DNA from: Pseudomonas fortuita
GTDB taxonomy: Bacteria; Pseudomonadota; Gammaproteobacteria; Pseudomonadales; Pseudomonadaceae
Reading direction: 5' to 3'
Assembly (NCBI RefSeq): GCF_026898135.2
Contig: NZ_CP114035.2
Location: forward strand, 3,761,501-3,825,500
Length of the DNA stretch: 64,000 nucleotides
Part shown: positions 1-8,408 of the stretch, piece by piece
Numbering within the stretch: the first letter of the stretch is position 1
Layout of the letters: each line of letters begins with the position of its first letter
Notes under the pieces: model-generated
The model's database searches: none
What the model was told of the DNA's origin: nothing
The model's input: the letters and a program-made list of their open reading frames with translations, nothing else
Translations under genes and position numbers: made by a program

Positions 1-417
1 AAACTGCTTCAGCGACTGCGCGCAGGCCGGTGCCGGTTGCGCTTCGCGGGCATGGCGCACGCGGCGGATCAGGTTTTTGGCGCGCGATACCAGCTCACGG
101 GGGTTGAGCGGTTTGATCACGTAGTCATCAGCACCACATTCCAGCCCGACAATGCGGTCGATGTCGTCGTTACGGCCGGTAATGAGGATGATGCCCACCT
201 CCGAGCGCACGCGCAGTTCGCGGGTCAGGGTGAGGCCGTCCTTGCCAGGCAGGCGGATATCCAGCAACACCAGGTCGACGTCCTGGCTGCCGAGCCAGGC
301 TTCGGCCTTTTCCGCCGTATCGGCGCAGTGCACGTCATAGCCTTCCTGGGACAGATAGGCCTGCAGCAAGTCACGAATAAGCGGATCGTCATCGACGATC
401 AATACCCGAGGCGTCAT
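1..417 (-). CDS. OmpR-type response regulator, N-terminal part (cut by window edge)
   Basis: Two-component response regulator; the reading frame begins at ATG 417 and runs off the left edge, so only about 139 residues are visible. The receiver domain is complete: acidic pocket D9-D10-D11, phospho-acceptor D53 in the motif LLDIRLPG, T80 and K102 in VIKPLNP. The spacing and the ECGADDYVIKPLNPREL block are typical of OmpR/TorR-type regulators, so a winged-helix DNA-binding domain is expected beyond the edge but is not seen. It lies 74 bp downstream of a TetR gene on the same strand. No cognate kinase is visible here. Confidence 0.9.
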   Translation of the reverse strand, partial: MTPRVLIVDDDPLIRDLLQAYLSQEGYDVHCADTAEKAEAWLGSQDVDLVLLDIRLPGKDGLTLTRELRVRSEVGIILITGRNDDIDRIVGLECGADDYVIKPLNPRELVSRAKNLIRRVRHAREAQPAPACAQSLKQF

Positions 418-491
418 TGCGTGTTGTCTCTTTTTTATTGGTGTTGTTCTACACACTCGCGCCAGCAGCGTACTCGTTACTGAACGGACGA

Positions 492-1136
492 TCAACAGCC
501 CTCGGGCAGGCTGAAGCGCCGCCGGCCGCCGGCCTGCAGGCCATCGACCCAGGCTTCGCAGATAATCACGCCTTGCTCGGGGGTGAAGGTGCCGGGGTTA
601 AGCCCTGACTCCAGCCACAGGCCATCGAGCAGGGCACTGAGGCTGATGGCCGCGAGATCGGCATCGAAGCCCTGCCAGCCCTCCTGCGTGGCCAGCTCGG
701 CCAGCAACCGGCTCAGTTCCTTGCGGTACTCGCCATAGGAATGGTCATGCACCTGGTTGATCGCGTCGGCTGTCTTCACCGCGCCCCAGAAGGCCAGCCA
801 GGCGTCGAGCAGTTGCGGGTCGAGCAACTCTGCACAGAACGAGGCGCGGAAAAACGCCGACAACCGCTCGCGGGCATTGGGCGCAGCCTGCGCCATGGCG
901 TCACGCAGCAGCCCCATCACCCGGCCGGTGACGGCCAGGTAGGCTTCGGCCACCAGTTCATCCTTGCCGGCGTAGTGGTGGCTGATCAGCCCCACCGAGA
1001 CACCGGCCTCGGCCGAGATCTTGCGGATCGAAGCCCCCTGGAAACCATGGCGCTTGAGGCACACCAAGGTCGCTTCGACCAGGTTGGCCTTGCGTAATTC
1101 CGGCAGCATACGGTGGTAGCGGGCTTCCTGGCTCAT
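492..1136 (-). CDS. TetR/AcrR-family regulator, BetI-like C-terminal domain
   Basis: A 214-residue one-component repressor. The N-terminal helix-turn-helix (about residues 20-60) carries the pattern ASIRKISAEAGVSVGLISHHY, as in BetI-type TetR proteins, followed by an all-helical ligand domain. ATG 1136 gives a start of normal length for the family; longer in-frame reading upstream runs back over the divergent gene. The gene is divergent from a crotonase (ATG 1239) across about 100 bp, so control of that gene and of itself is likely. BetI itself is excluded by context, because there is no betA or betB nearby. The inducer is unknown. Confidence 0.85.
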   Translation of the reverse strand: MSQEARYHRMLPELRKANLVEATLVCLKRHGFQGASIRKISAEAGVSVGLISHHYAGKDELVAEAYLAVTGRVMGLLRDAMAQAAPNARERLSAFFRASFCAELLDPQLLDAWLAFWGAVKTADAINQVHDHSYGEYRKELSRLLAELATQEGWQGFDADLAAISLSALLDGLWLESGLNPGTFTPEQGVIICEAWVDGLQAGGRRRFSLPEGC

Positions 1137-1238
1137 CGGCAGTTCTCGGTTCCAGTGCGGGGCTGAACGACTGTACAACAAGCCGGACTGCGTGATAAAC
1201 CCTTGGCACTCCCGCCCACAACAACAAAAACGGCTGCC

Positions 1239-1985
1239 ATGAACGACCTGATCACACGCGAGCTGGACCAAGGCCTGCTGACCCTGGCCTTCAACCGCCC
1301 CGACAAGCTAAATGCCCTGAACACCGCCATGTACCAGCAACTGGGCGACTTGTTGCTGGCGGCGGGTGAAGACCCTGCTGTGGATGTCATCATCCTCACC
1401 GGAGGGCCGCACTGTTTCACGGCTGGCAACGACCTGCGCGACTTTCTCGACAACCCGCCCACTGACCTGGACAGCCCGGTGTTCCGCCTGATGCGGGTGG
1501 TCATGGGCCTGGACAAGCCGCTGATCGCGGCAGTCAGTGGCGCAGCAATCGGCATCGGCGCCACCTTGCTGTTGCATTGCGACCAGGTGCTGGTCAGCCG
1601 CTCGACCAAGTTGCGCATGCCTTTCGCACCGTTGGGGGTGTGCCCAGAGTTTGGCTCCAGCCTGCTACTGCCCCGCTTGCTTGGCCAGGCCCGCGCCGCC
1701 GGCCTGCTGCTGGGTAACGCGTTGCTGGATGGCGAACAGGCAGTGGCCTGGGGGCTGGCCAATGAGCTGCATGAAGATGGCGAACAGTGCCTGGCCGCAG
1801 CGCGCAAGCTGGCGCGGCAGCTGCAAAGTTACCCGCAGGCGGCATTGCGCATCAGCAAGCGGCTGATCAAGGACAGCCAGCGGGCGGAGCTGGAGGCCAC
1901 GGTGGCGCGTGAAAGCCAGTTGTTCATCGAGTGCTTGCGCAGCGACGAAGCACGCGCCGTGTTACGGCGGCTGATCAAAGACTGA
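1239..1985 (+). CDS. Enoyl-CoA hydratase/isomerase (crotonase) family protein
   Basis: A 248-residue crotonase-fold enzyme acting on an acyl-CoA. The oxyanion-hole segments are visible: CFTAGNDLRDF (residues about 64-74) and AAVSGAAIGIGATLLLHCD. Of the two glutamates of a true hydratase, the first position looks replaced (MPFAP). An acid is retained in CPEFGSSLLLPRLLG, a pattern closer to delta3,delta2-enoyl-CoA isomerases (ECI2/PaaG type) than to hydratases. Isomerase activity is therefore an inference. ATG 1239 is chosen because the longer alternative needs a TTG start. It is transcribed away from the TetR gene and is probably its target; a REP pair follows the stop. Confidence 0.85.
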   Translation: MNDLITRELDQGLLTLAFNRPDKLNALNTAMYQQLGDLLLAAGEDPAVDVIILTGGPHCFTAGNDLRDFLDNPPTDLDSPVFRLMRVVMGLDKPLIAAVSGAAIGIGATLLLHCDQVLVSRSTKLRMPFAPLGVCPEFGSSLLLPRLLGQARAAGLLLGNALLDGEQAVAWGLANELHEDGEQCLAAARKLARQLQSYPQAALRISKRLIKDSQRAELEATVARESQLFIECLRSDEARAVLRRLIKD

Positions 1986-2000
1986 AACGATGACGCGTCC

Positions 2001-2120
2001 CTTGTGGGAGCGGCCTTGCGTCGCGAAAGGGGTGCGCAGCGCCCCCGGGATTTGCGCCTCGCCGCAGAATTGCCGGGGCCGCTGTGCGGCCCTTTCGCGA
2101 CGCAAGGCCGCTCCCACAGG
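2001..2120. repeat. REP pair (BIME-like inverted repeat)
   Basis: Two nearly identical 31-nt arms in inverted orientation (2001-2031 and 2090-2120), each with the P. putida REP core of gtgggagcgg next to tcgcgaaaggg, separated by about 58 nt. It lies between the crotonase stop and the convergent lipoprotein gene. It can form a long hairpin and may end transcription from both sides, although no T-run is present. Confidence 0.85.
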
Positions 2121-2150
2121 GTGGGTGCATGATCGCGGGAATGTGTTGCA

Positions 2151-3206
2151 CTAGTAGCCTGTCATCTCCAGATACCCGCGCCCACCCGCACTCCCGCTCA
2201 ACCGCACCGGTCCTTCCCAGTAAGGGAACCGCGTATCCATCCAGGCCCGTGGTTCCACCGCCTCGACCTGCACATCCACCCCCTGCGCCGGCACCTGCAC
2301 CCGCCAGTGCGTCGGTACCTGCTTGCCATTCTTCTGCTCGGCCCAGGCCAAGGCCTGCAACTGAACCTGCGCGCCCAGCAGCGCGACCACTTCACCGTGC
2401 GGGCCAACCCACGTGCCGGCGCGGTAGGCATCGCCCTCAGCCTGACGCACCTGGAACACCATCAGCCTGGCACCATTGTCCAGGTGCAGGGAAAACCAGT
2501 CCCACCCCGTTTGCCCGGCCGCCAGCGGCTGGCTGCTCCACTCCCGGTCGAGCCAGGCCTGGCCGGTGACCGCGATGCACATGCCTTCACGTTCCACTTC
2601 CCCGCGCACCCGGTAAAACGGCTGGCTGTAATAGTACGAGGCCTGCCCTTTGCCGGATTTCTCGCTGTAACCCTGATCGCCATGCAGCACCAGGGGCCGA
2701 TCACTGCGCAAACGCAAGTCGTAGCGAAAGCCTTCGCCACCGGCAACCATGTGCAGGCTTTCGATACCCCCCCTGCCCTGCAATGACCAATCATTGATCC
2801 ACGCCCGGAACGGCTGGGCCTGCACACCAGCCTGGCCGATACCGCCACGCGCCAGGGTTTCGCCAGACTGGTGACCACCCGGCCCGGTCAGGGCCGCGTG
2901 CCCCATCCACAGGTTGGGGCTGTTCCAGTCGGTGGTTTCAGGGCCGGGGCGCAGGGCCGAGCGGAACAGGGTCCACTGGGCGCCCCAGTCACGCCCCTGG
3001 GCGTCCTTGAGGTTGGCGGTGACGTACCACCATTCGATGCGAAAGCCATCGTGTGCGCCATGGTCACGCGGGAATTCCAGGCGATGCGCGCGGGCCACCT
3101 GGCTGAAACCGTCCGCCTGCTGCCCCAGCCCGGCATAGCTTTGTGGCGCCGGCGGGTCACAAGCGCATAGCAGGCCGCATAGCAACAGCAAGGTGTTACG
3201 CTTCAT
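2151..3206 (-). CDS. AttH/CrtC-like lipocalin-type lipoprotein of an ABC operon
   Basis: A 351-residue exported protein of the AttH/carotenoid-1,2-hydratase-like family (two lipocalin-like beta-barrels, COG5621 type). Residues 1-16 form a lipoprotein signal with lipobox LCAC, so C16 would be lipidated. D17 at +2 is an inner-membrane retention signal by E. coli rules, which may not hold in Pseudomonas. The block EFPRDHGAHDGFRIEWWYVTA marks the first domain. ATG 3206 overlaps the permease stop by 11 bp, indicating translational coupling; the longer frame needs a TTG. Proteins of this family are often encoded beside LolD/FtsX-type ABC transporters, as here. The ligand is unknown. Confidence 0.8.
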   Translation of the reverse strand: MKRNTLLLLCGLLCACDPPAPQSYAGLGQQADGFSQVARAHRLEFPRDHGAHDGFRIEWWYVTANLKDAQGRDWGAQWTLFRSALRPGPETTDWNSPNLWMGHAALTGPGGHQSGETLARGGIGQAGVQAQPFRAWINDWSLQGRGGIESLHMVAGGEGFRYDLRLRSDRPLVLHGDQGYSEKSGKGQASYYYSQPFYRVRGEVEREGMCIAVTGQAWLDREWSSQPLAAGQTGWDWFSLHLDNGARLMVFQVRQAEGDAYRAGTWVGPHGEVVALLGAQVQLQALAWAEQKNGKQVPTHWRVQVPAQGVDVQVEAVEPRAWMDTRFPYWEGPVRLSGSAGGRGYLEMTGY

Positions 3207-5652
3207 CGGCAAACGGCCTCAACAATTCGCGGGGATGGCGGCGCGCCAGTTGCCACAGCGGCCAGGCGCTGGCCAACAGGCTGGTGAACAAACCCAGCGC
3301 GGCCAGTTGCAGCAACTGCACGGGGAAAACATAAAGCGGCAGGCGCCAGCCGAACGCCTGCACGTTGACCACCGCCACCAGGCCCCAGGCCAGCAACACC
3401 CCCAACGGGATTGCCAGCATTACCGTGAAACTGCTCAGCATCAGGGTCTGCCCCAAGCTCAGCCACACCAGTTGCCTGCGCTGCACACCCAGTGCCCACA
3501 GGGGGGCCAGCTGGCTCAGCCGCGTCTGGCCCAACGTCAGCAAGTTGATGAACAGCGCCACGCCGGCCACGCCAAGCGTGAGGCTGTTGAGCGCGGCGGT
3601 GGCGGCGAAGGTGCGGTTGAACACTTCGGTGGACCAGCGTTTCAGGCTTGCCTGCTCCACCACGCGGCTGTCGTCCAAGGCGAAGTGCTGCTGCAACGCT
3701 GCCTTGATGACGGGCAATTGTTCAGCGGGCAGATCAACGCTCAACCCGGTCAGCGTTGCCTGCGGCCATTGCCTGCGCAACCAGCTGGCATTGACCAGTA
3801 CGTGCCCCTTGGGGTTACCGTAATCGGCATAGATCCCCACCACCGTCATGGCCTCTGAAGGCAGCGCCAGGCGATCGCCCAGTTGCAGCTTCAGGCGCCT
3901 GGCCAGCTGTTCGCTGAGCATTACCGCATGCCCGCCGGCCAACGTTTCCCAGGCGTGAGGCTGCTGCTGCAGCAACGGCCAACGCTTGAGGTAGACCGGG
4001 TGATCGACGATGCCCTGAAGCTGCACTGGCCAGCCCTGCAACTGCGTTTCTACACGCCAGCCGGGCAGCACCACACTGGCTGCCGATTGCTGCCCTAGCC
4101 ATTGCGCAATTTCCAGACCTTGGGCGGTATCCCGAGGGCTGACGTACAGGTCGGCAGACAGGCGCAGGTCCAGCCAGCCGACAAAAGTCTTGCGAAAGCC
4201 TTCGGTCATGCTGCCCACGCCGACACTGGCAGCCAACGCGAGCAACAGTGCCATCAGCGCCAAACTCAGTGCCGGCAGTTGCTGGCGGCTATCGGCGACG
4301 AACCATTGCGCCAAAGGTCGCCGGCAATACGGCGTCAGCAAGGCCAGAGCCCGGTCGAGCAAGGCCGGCAACAACAGCGCCGCCGCCAGCAACAACCCAG
4401 CCAGCATGGCAAACGCGCTGGCCAGGCGGTTACCCAGCAGGCCGCAGCCCAAGGCCAGCAGCAACAGAACGCACGCTATGCAAGCCTGGCGCCTCAACCA
4501 TGGCCCCTGCGCCAGCCGCCAGGCCTGAGGCTGCGCCAACGCCAGTAATGGCAACCGGGCAGCACGCAACACGCTGCCCAGCCCTGCCAGCAATGCCCCC
4601 AGCACGCTCACAAGCACCCCCACCAGCCACCACCACGCGGGCAGGCTCAGGGAACCGGCAACCTGGGCGCCGTACAGGCCGCGCAAACTGGCTGCCACAT
4701 CGGGCAATAACCACGCCGCCAGCACATACCCGCTGGCCACGCCGGCCAGCCCGCCCAGGACGGCGAACAGTCCCAGCTCCAGCATCAAGGCGCACAGCAG
4801 GGTGTTCAAGCTGACGCCACAGGCGCGCAGATTGCGGATCAATCCACGCCGCTGTTCTAGCGCCAGACCGATTGCGGCATGGGCGATAAACAGGCCTACG
4901 ACGAACGCCAGCAGGCCGAGAGCAGTCAGGTTGAGGTGAAAGCTCTCAGTCAGCCGCTGCAACCCGCCGTCGTCCTGTTGCGGTTGCAGTTCGAGGTAAA
5001 CCGCAATATCAGCAGGCAGCGGCCCTGGCTTGCCGGCCACCAGCAATCGCGACAACTGCCCAGGCGCGTGCAGCAACCGCTGGGCATGGCCGATATCGAC
5101 CACGATCACGCCGGGCGCCAATGCAGGCTGCAGGACCATGGGTGGCAACAGTTGCCCTTCGCTGTCGCGCACCGCTGCCCCACGCTCTGCGCCCAGTTGC
5201 CGCAAGGTCTCTGGCCCGGCCCACGCTTGCCCGGGCGTGCCGATGAACGCCTGCACATCGAATGCTTGCGGCTGGACACCGGCAATGCTGCTGGCTGGCG
5301 GCAGGCTCAAAGGGTCGATGCCCAGCAGGCGCACGCTGCGCGCGGGCTCCCCAGGCAAACGCAAGCGCCCTTCCAGCACGGGCATTACGGGCCAACCCTG
5401 CTTGCGCAATTGCACGTAAAGCCCTTGGTCGAAGCGCTCACCGTTGCGCGGCACTAGCTGCGCCTGCAGCGGCCCGGCCAGCACGGCACTGGCCCGGGCG
5501 TAATCGCTGCGTGCCTGGCTGTTCAGCGCCTGCACGCCCGTCCACAGCGCCGTGGCCAGCCACAGCCCGGTGAAGATGCTGAAAAACTGCACACGATGGC
5601 GCCGCCAATGGCTGAACAACGCCAACAGGGCCAGCGACAAAAGCCTCATCAT
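3196..5652 (-). CDS. FtsX/MacB-type ABC transporter permease
   Basis: An 818-residue membrane protein with an N-terminal transmembrane helix (about residues 10-35), a periplasmic domain and two FtsX-type membrane blocks (roughly 240-460 and 690-810). It resembles the LolC/MacB class of type VII ABC permeases that move lipids, lipoproteins or envelope compounds mechanically instead of through a pore. Two ATGs in tandem (5652, 5649) overlap the TGA of the ATPase gene; 5652 gives the classic ATGA overlap. It sits between its ATPase and an AttH-like lipoprotein, so the three genes form one unit. The transported compound is not evident. Confidence 0.85.
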   Translation of the reverse strand: MMRLLSLALLALFSHWRRHRVQFFSIFTGLWLATALWTGVQALNSQARSDYARASAVLAGPLQAQLVPRNGERFDQGLYVQLRKQGWPVMPVLEGRLRLPGEPARSVRLLGIDPLSLPPASSIAGVQPQAFDVQAFIGTPGQAWAGPETLRQLGAERGAAVRDSEGQLLPPMVLQPALAPGVIVVDIGHAQRLLHAPGQLSRLLVAGKPGPLPADIAVYLELQPQQDDGGLQRLTESFHLNLTALGLLAFVVGLFIAHAAIGLALEQRRGLIRNLRACGVSLNTLLCALMLELGLFAVLGGLAGVASGYVLAAWLLPDVAASLRGLYGAQVAGSLSLPAWWWLVGVLVSVLGALLAGLGSVLRAARLPLLALAQPQAWRLAQGPWLRRQACIACVLLLLALGCGLLGNRLASAFAMLAGLLLAAALLLPALLDRALALLTPYCRRPLAQWFVADSRQQLPALSLALMALLLALAASVGVGSMTEGFRKTFVGWLDLRLSADLYVSPRDTAQGLEIAQWLGQQSAASVVLPGWRVETQLQGWPVQLQGIVDHPVYLKRWPLLQQQPHAWETLAGGHAVMLSEQLARRLKLQLGDRLALPSEAMTVVGIYADYGNPKGHVLVNASWLRRQWPQATLTGLSVDLPAEQLPVIKAALQQHFALDDSRVVEQASLKRWSTEVFNRTFAATAALNSLTLGVAGVALFINLLTLGQTRLSQLAPLWALGVQRRQLVWLSLGQTLMLSSFTVMLAIPLGVLLAWGLVAVVNVQAFGWRLPLYVFPVQLLQLAALGLFTSLLASAWPLWQLARRHPRELLRPFADEA

Positions 5653-6314
5653 CCCAACTCTGGCTGAACGCGGCCGGCCTGCAGCTGGCAACGCCGCTGC
5701 AAGCGTGCCGCCAGCCGGGGGCTGTGGGTCACCATCAACACACCGCTGCCGGCCTCTGCGACCAGTTCCAGCAACAGGCTCAGCACCTCATCGCTGCTGG
5801 CTTCGTCAAGGCTGCCGGTGGGTTCGTCAGCCAAAAGCCAGGCCGGGCGCCCAGCCAGCGCGCGGCCGATGGCGACCCGTTGCTGCTGGCCACCGGACAA
5901 CTGCTCTGGGTAGCGCGCCAGCAAACCTGCCAAGCCCAACTGCTCTGCCAGGTAAGCCACCCATTGTGGGTCATGCCTGCCCGCCAGCCTGGCCTGAAAG
6001 GCCAGGTTCGCCGCCACGTCCAGGCTGCTGATCAGGTTGTATTGCTGGAACACCAGCCCAATCCCCTGCCGTCTCCACTGCGCCAGCGACGCCTCCGAAC
6101 GGCCGTCGAGCGGGACGTCATCGATCAGGATACGGCCGCTGTCGGCACGGTCCAGGCCGGCAATCAGGTGCAGCAACGTGCTCTTGCCGCTGCCCGACTC
6201 GCCCATCAGCGCCAGGCTGCTGCCGCGTGCCAGGCGCAGGTCCACACCCTGCAGAACAGGGAGCGGGCCTTGGGGGGTGAGGAATGATTTGTGGAGCTGT
6301 TCGATGGCGAGCAT
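5649..6314 (-). CDS. LolD/MacB-type ABC transporter ATP-binding protein
   Basis: A 221-residue nucleotide-binding subunit. Walker A GESGSGKST (about residues 38-46), Q-loop FQQYN, signature LSGGQQQR, Walker B WLLADEPTGSLD and switch histidine MVTHS are all present, so it should be an active ATPase. The DEPTGSLD form is typical of the LolD/MacB/FtsE class. It is the first gene of a three-gene operon with the FtsX-type permease and the AttH-like lipoprotein. Upstream lies about 1 kb without a clear gene. Substrate unknown; it is unlikely to be the essential LolCDE set, because the permease and third gene do not match LolC/E. Confidence 0.9.
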   Translation of the reverse strand: MLAIEQLHKSFLTPQGPLPVLQGVDLRLARGSSLALMGESGSGKSTLLHLIAGLDRADSGRILIDDVPLDGRSEASLAQWRRQGIGLVFQQYNLISSLDVAANLAFQARLAGRHDPQWVAYLAEQLGLAGLLARYPEQLSGGQQQRVAIGRALAGRPAWLLADEPTGSLDEASSDEVLSLLLELVAEAGSGVLMVTHSPRLAARLQRRCQLQAGRVQPELG

Positions 6315-7200
6315 CGACGGGCCTTGGTGATTTGGGGGTCCTTTCAGGAATAGCAGGTTCGGGGAGTTTCAGCCGAACACGTGTCTGAATTTTTCAGGGC
6401 GAATAACCGGTTGTCTTGGTAATTGGCGCATAAATCAACAGCTCAAAATAGCTAGCGACGCCACGCTTATCGGTGCAACCAACAGTCAAAATGAACAATC
6501 ACCAACAAGCAAAAACGAGACTTCCTAAAGATTATTCCTGGCTTTATAAACATTAACTTCTTGAAATTAAATCAATGGCCTGGAGCAAAAACTGTCGTCA
6601 TTGTTTTGACGGGCGCCCAACAGTACAACTATTTCCAACTGCTTGAGTTGTTGTACCCCTTTGCAGGGTGATGACCTTGAGCAGCGTCCGCCCTCTCGTG
6701 AGACACGTCGCCACAGCCTGTTTTTCCCTGTCGCCGACGTGCTGCGTGCCGATAGAGCGGGAAGTCGCTACCGTAACCTTCCAACATAAGGCTGCCACCA
6801 AACCCATCAGCACATCCACTTCAACACCCCATGTTGTATTGAATGAGCCTCAATTTTTTCACACCTATTATATTTGCGAGCACTCTATTCATAAGCCGCT
6901 TGATGGCCCTGCCAAGGGCGTGCATTGCAACTAAGCGCAACGAGACCTATCACGTAGAAATCATCTGATCTTAAGCAGATCCTTTAGCTTACAAGATATC
7001 GAATAATGCTTAGATCACTTGTGTCATCTACATAACTCGCAACCAAATGACACGGGGGTCGCCCGTGTTAGCGGGCAAGCCTGCTCCTCCAGAGGGTGCG
7101 TCAGCCCTTGGCTCTTGGCCAAGGCACACGCCCACCTGCCTTCAAGACCTGCCGCTGAAACCGCCCCATCTGCTACCGAGAGCGCCCTAAGGGACTGGCA
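6315..7200. other. Long AT-richer gap between the ABC operon and vanA
   Basis: About 0.9 kb, clearly richer in A+T than its neighbours, especially 6420-6600 and 6830-7020. No convincing protein gene is seen. Short frames exist on both strands (a 73-codon one on the minus strand ending at 6598, an 88-codon one on plus), but neither has recognisable motifs. Hairpins are present at 6623-6656 (arms GTACAAC/GTTGTAC), 7021-7053 (arms GTGTCAT/ATGACAC) and 7051-7067 (arms CACGGG/CCCGTG). A degenerate REP half lies at about 7070-7094. Confidence 0.5.
6590..6872 (-). ncRNA. Possible small transcript (RNA or short ORF), low confidence
   Basis: On the minus strand a perfect TATAAT occurs (plus-strand attata near 6867-6872), with a poor -35 region. 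About 260 bp downstream is a hairpin, CGTCA/TGACG at 6595-6610, followed four bases later by a T5 run, which resembles a weak intrinsic terminator. Between them is a folded segment (6623-6656) and a 73-codon frame starting with GTG at 6819 that resembles nothing I know. This could be a small RNA, a short unknown gene, or chance in AT-rich DNA. Confidence 0.2.
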
Positions 7201-7202
7201 TT

Positions 7203-7214
7203 AATGGATCCACT
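7203..7214. promoter_or_regulatory. VanR operator 1 (upstream of vanA)
   Basis: AATGGATCCACT: one half matches the palindromic VanR box (core ATGGATCCAT; the Caulobacter VanR operator is recalled as ATTGGATCCAAT). Its centre lies 86 bp upstream of the perfect box at 7288-7301, close to eight helical turns, which would suit a looped repressor complex. Confidence 0.6.
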
Positions 7215-7261
7215 GATCGTTCGATAACCGCACATGACCAGCGAAATATACGCATAAGGTG

Positions 7262-7301
7262 TTGACCTGCTTCTCATGCCAGAGCTCTAATGGATCCATT
7301 A
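7262..7301 (+). promoter_or_regulatory. vanA promoter with overlapping VanR operator 2
   Basis: A sigma-70 promoter with -35 TTGACC (7262-7267), an 18-bp spacer and -10 TCTAAT (7286-7291), about 40 bp before the vanA ATG. The 14-bp perfect palindrome TAATGGATCCATTA (7288-7301) covers the -10 element and the start point, so a bound VanR would block RNA polymerase. The palindrome is the best match in the window to the VanR box and is repeated in weaker form at 7203, 13303 and 13463. Confidence 0.7.
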
Positions 7302-7330
7302 AATAAAAACAAAACCCTGGAGAGCCTTCC

Positions 7331-8398
7331 ATGTACCCCAAAAACACCTGGTACGTCGCCTGCACCCCCGACGAGATAGCCACCAAGCCCCTGGGTCGAC
7401 AGATCTGCGGCGAAAAGATCGTGTTCTACCGCGCCAAGGAGAACCAAGTGGCCGCTGTCGAGGACTTCTGCCCCCACCGCGGCGCGCCGTTGTCGCTGGG
7501 CTATGTCGAGGACGGCAACCTGGTGTGCGGCTACCACGGCCTGGTCATGGGCTGCGACGGCAAGACTGTGTCGATGCCGGGCCAGCGGGTGCGTGGCTTC
7601 CCTTGCAACAAGACCTTTGCGGCCGTCGAGCGCTACGGCTTTATCTGGGTCTGGCCCGGCGACCAGGCGCAGGCCGACCCGGCGCTGATCCCGCATCTGG
7701 AATGGGCGGTGAATGATGAGTGGGCTTACGGCGGCGGGCTGTTCCACATCGGTTGCGACTACCGGCTGATGATCGACAATCTGATGGACCTCACCCACGA
7801 AACCTATGTGCATGCCTCCAGCATCGGCCAGAAGGAAATCGACGAGGCCCCGCCAGTCACCACCGTCACAGGAGACGAGGTGGTCACCGCCCGGCATATG
7901 GAAAACATCATGGCCCCGCCCTTCTGGCGCATGGCCCTGCGTGGCAACGGCCTGGCCGACGATGTGCCGGTGGATCGCTGGCAGATCTGCCGCTTCACCC
8001 CGCCCAGCCATGTGCTGATCGAAGTGGGCGTAGCCCATGCCGGCAAGGGTGGCTACCACGCCGAAGCGCAGCACAAGGCGTCGAGCATCGTGGTCGATTT
8101 CATCACCCCGGAAACCGATACCTCAATCTGGTACTTCTGGGGCATGGCGCGCAACTTCGCCGCGCACGACCAGACCCTGACCGACAACATTCGTGAGGGC
8201 CAGGGCAAGATTTTCAGCGAAGACCTGGAGATGCTCGAGCGCCAGCAACAGAACCTGCTGGCCCACCCCGAGCGCAACCTGCTGAAGCTGAACATCGATG
8301 CTGGCGGCGTGCAGTCGCGCAAGGTGCTGGAGCGGATTATCGCCAAAGAACGTGCGCCGCAGCCGCAACTGATCGCCACCAGCGCCACCCCTGCCTGA
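7331..8398 (+). CDS. vanA: Vanillate O-demethylase, oxygenase subunit VanA
   Basis: A 355-residue Rieske non-haem iron oxygenase that demethylates vanillate to protocatechuate and formaldehyde, taking electrons from VanB. The N-terminal Rieske [2Fe-2S] ligands are C47, H49, C66 and H69 (CPHRGAP ... CGYHG). The mononuclear iron site is in DNLMDLTHETYVHAS (about residues 150-165). Length and the start MYPKNTWYVAC match known VanA proteins. GGAGAG lies 7 bp before ATG 7331. It is followed after 10 bp by vanB, with vanR convergent, a porin and an aromatic-acid transporter next door. Control by VanR is supported by the operator over its promoter. Confidence 0.96.
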   Translation: MYPKNTWYVACTPDEIATKPLGRQICGEKIVFYRAKENQVAAVEDFCPHRGAPLSLGYVEDGNLVCGYHGLVMGCDGKTVSMPGQRVRGFPCNKTFAAVERYGFIWVWPGDQAQADPALIPHLEWAVNDEWAYGGGLFHIGCDYRLMIDNLMDLTHETYVHASSIGQKEIDEAPPVTTVTGDEVVTARHMENIMAPPFWRMALRGNGLADDVPVDRWQICRFTPPSHVLIEVGVAHAGKGGYHAEAQHKASSIVVDFITPETDTSIWYFWGMARNFAAHDQTLTDNIREGQGKIFSEDLEMLERQQQNLLAHPERNLLKLNIDAGGVQSRKVLERIIAKERAPQPQLIATSATPA

Positions 8399-8408
8399 GG
8401 AAGCCGAC

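Noticed and set aside
6668..6934. 88-codon plus-strand frame in the AT-rich gap
   Set aside because: No motif, no ribosome site, and unlikely codon pattern; mentioned only in the gap description.
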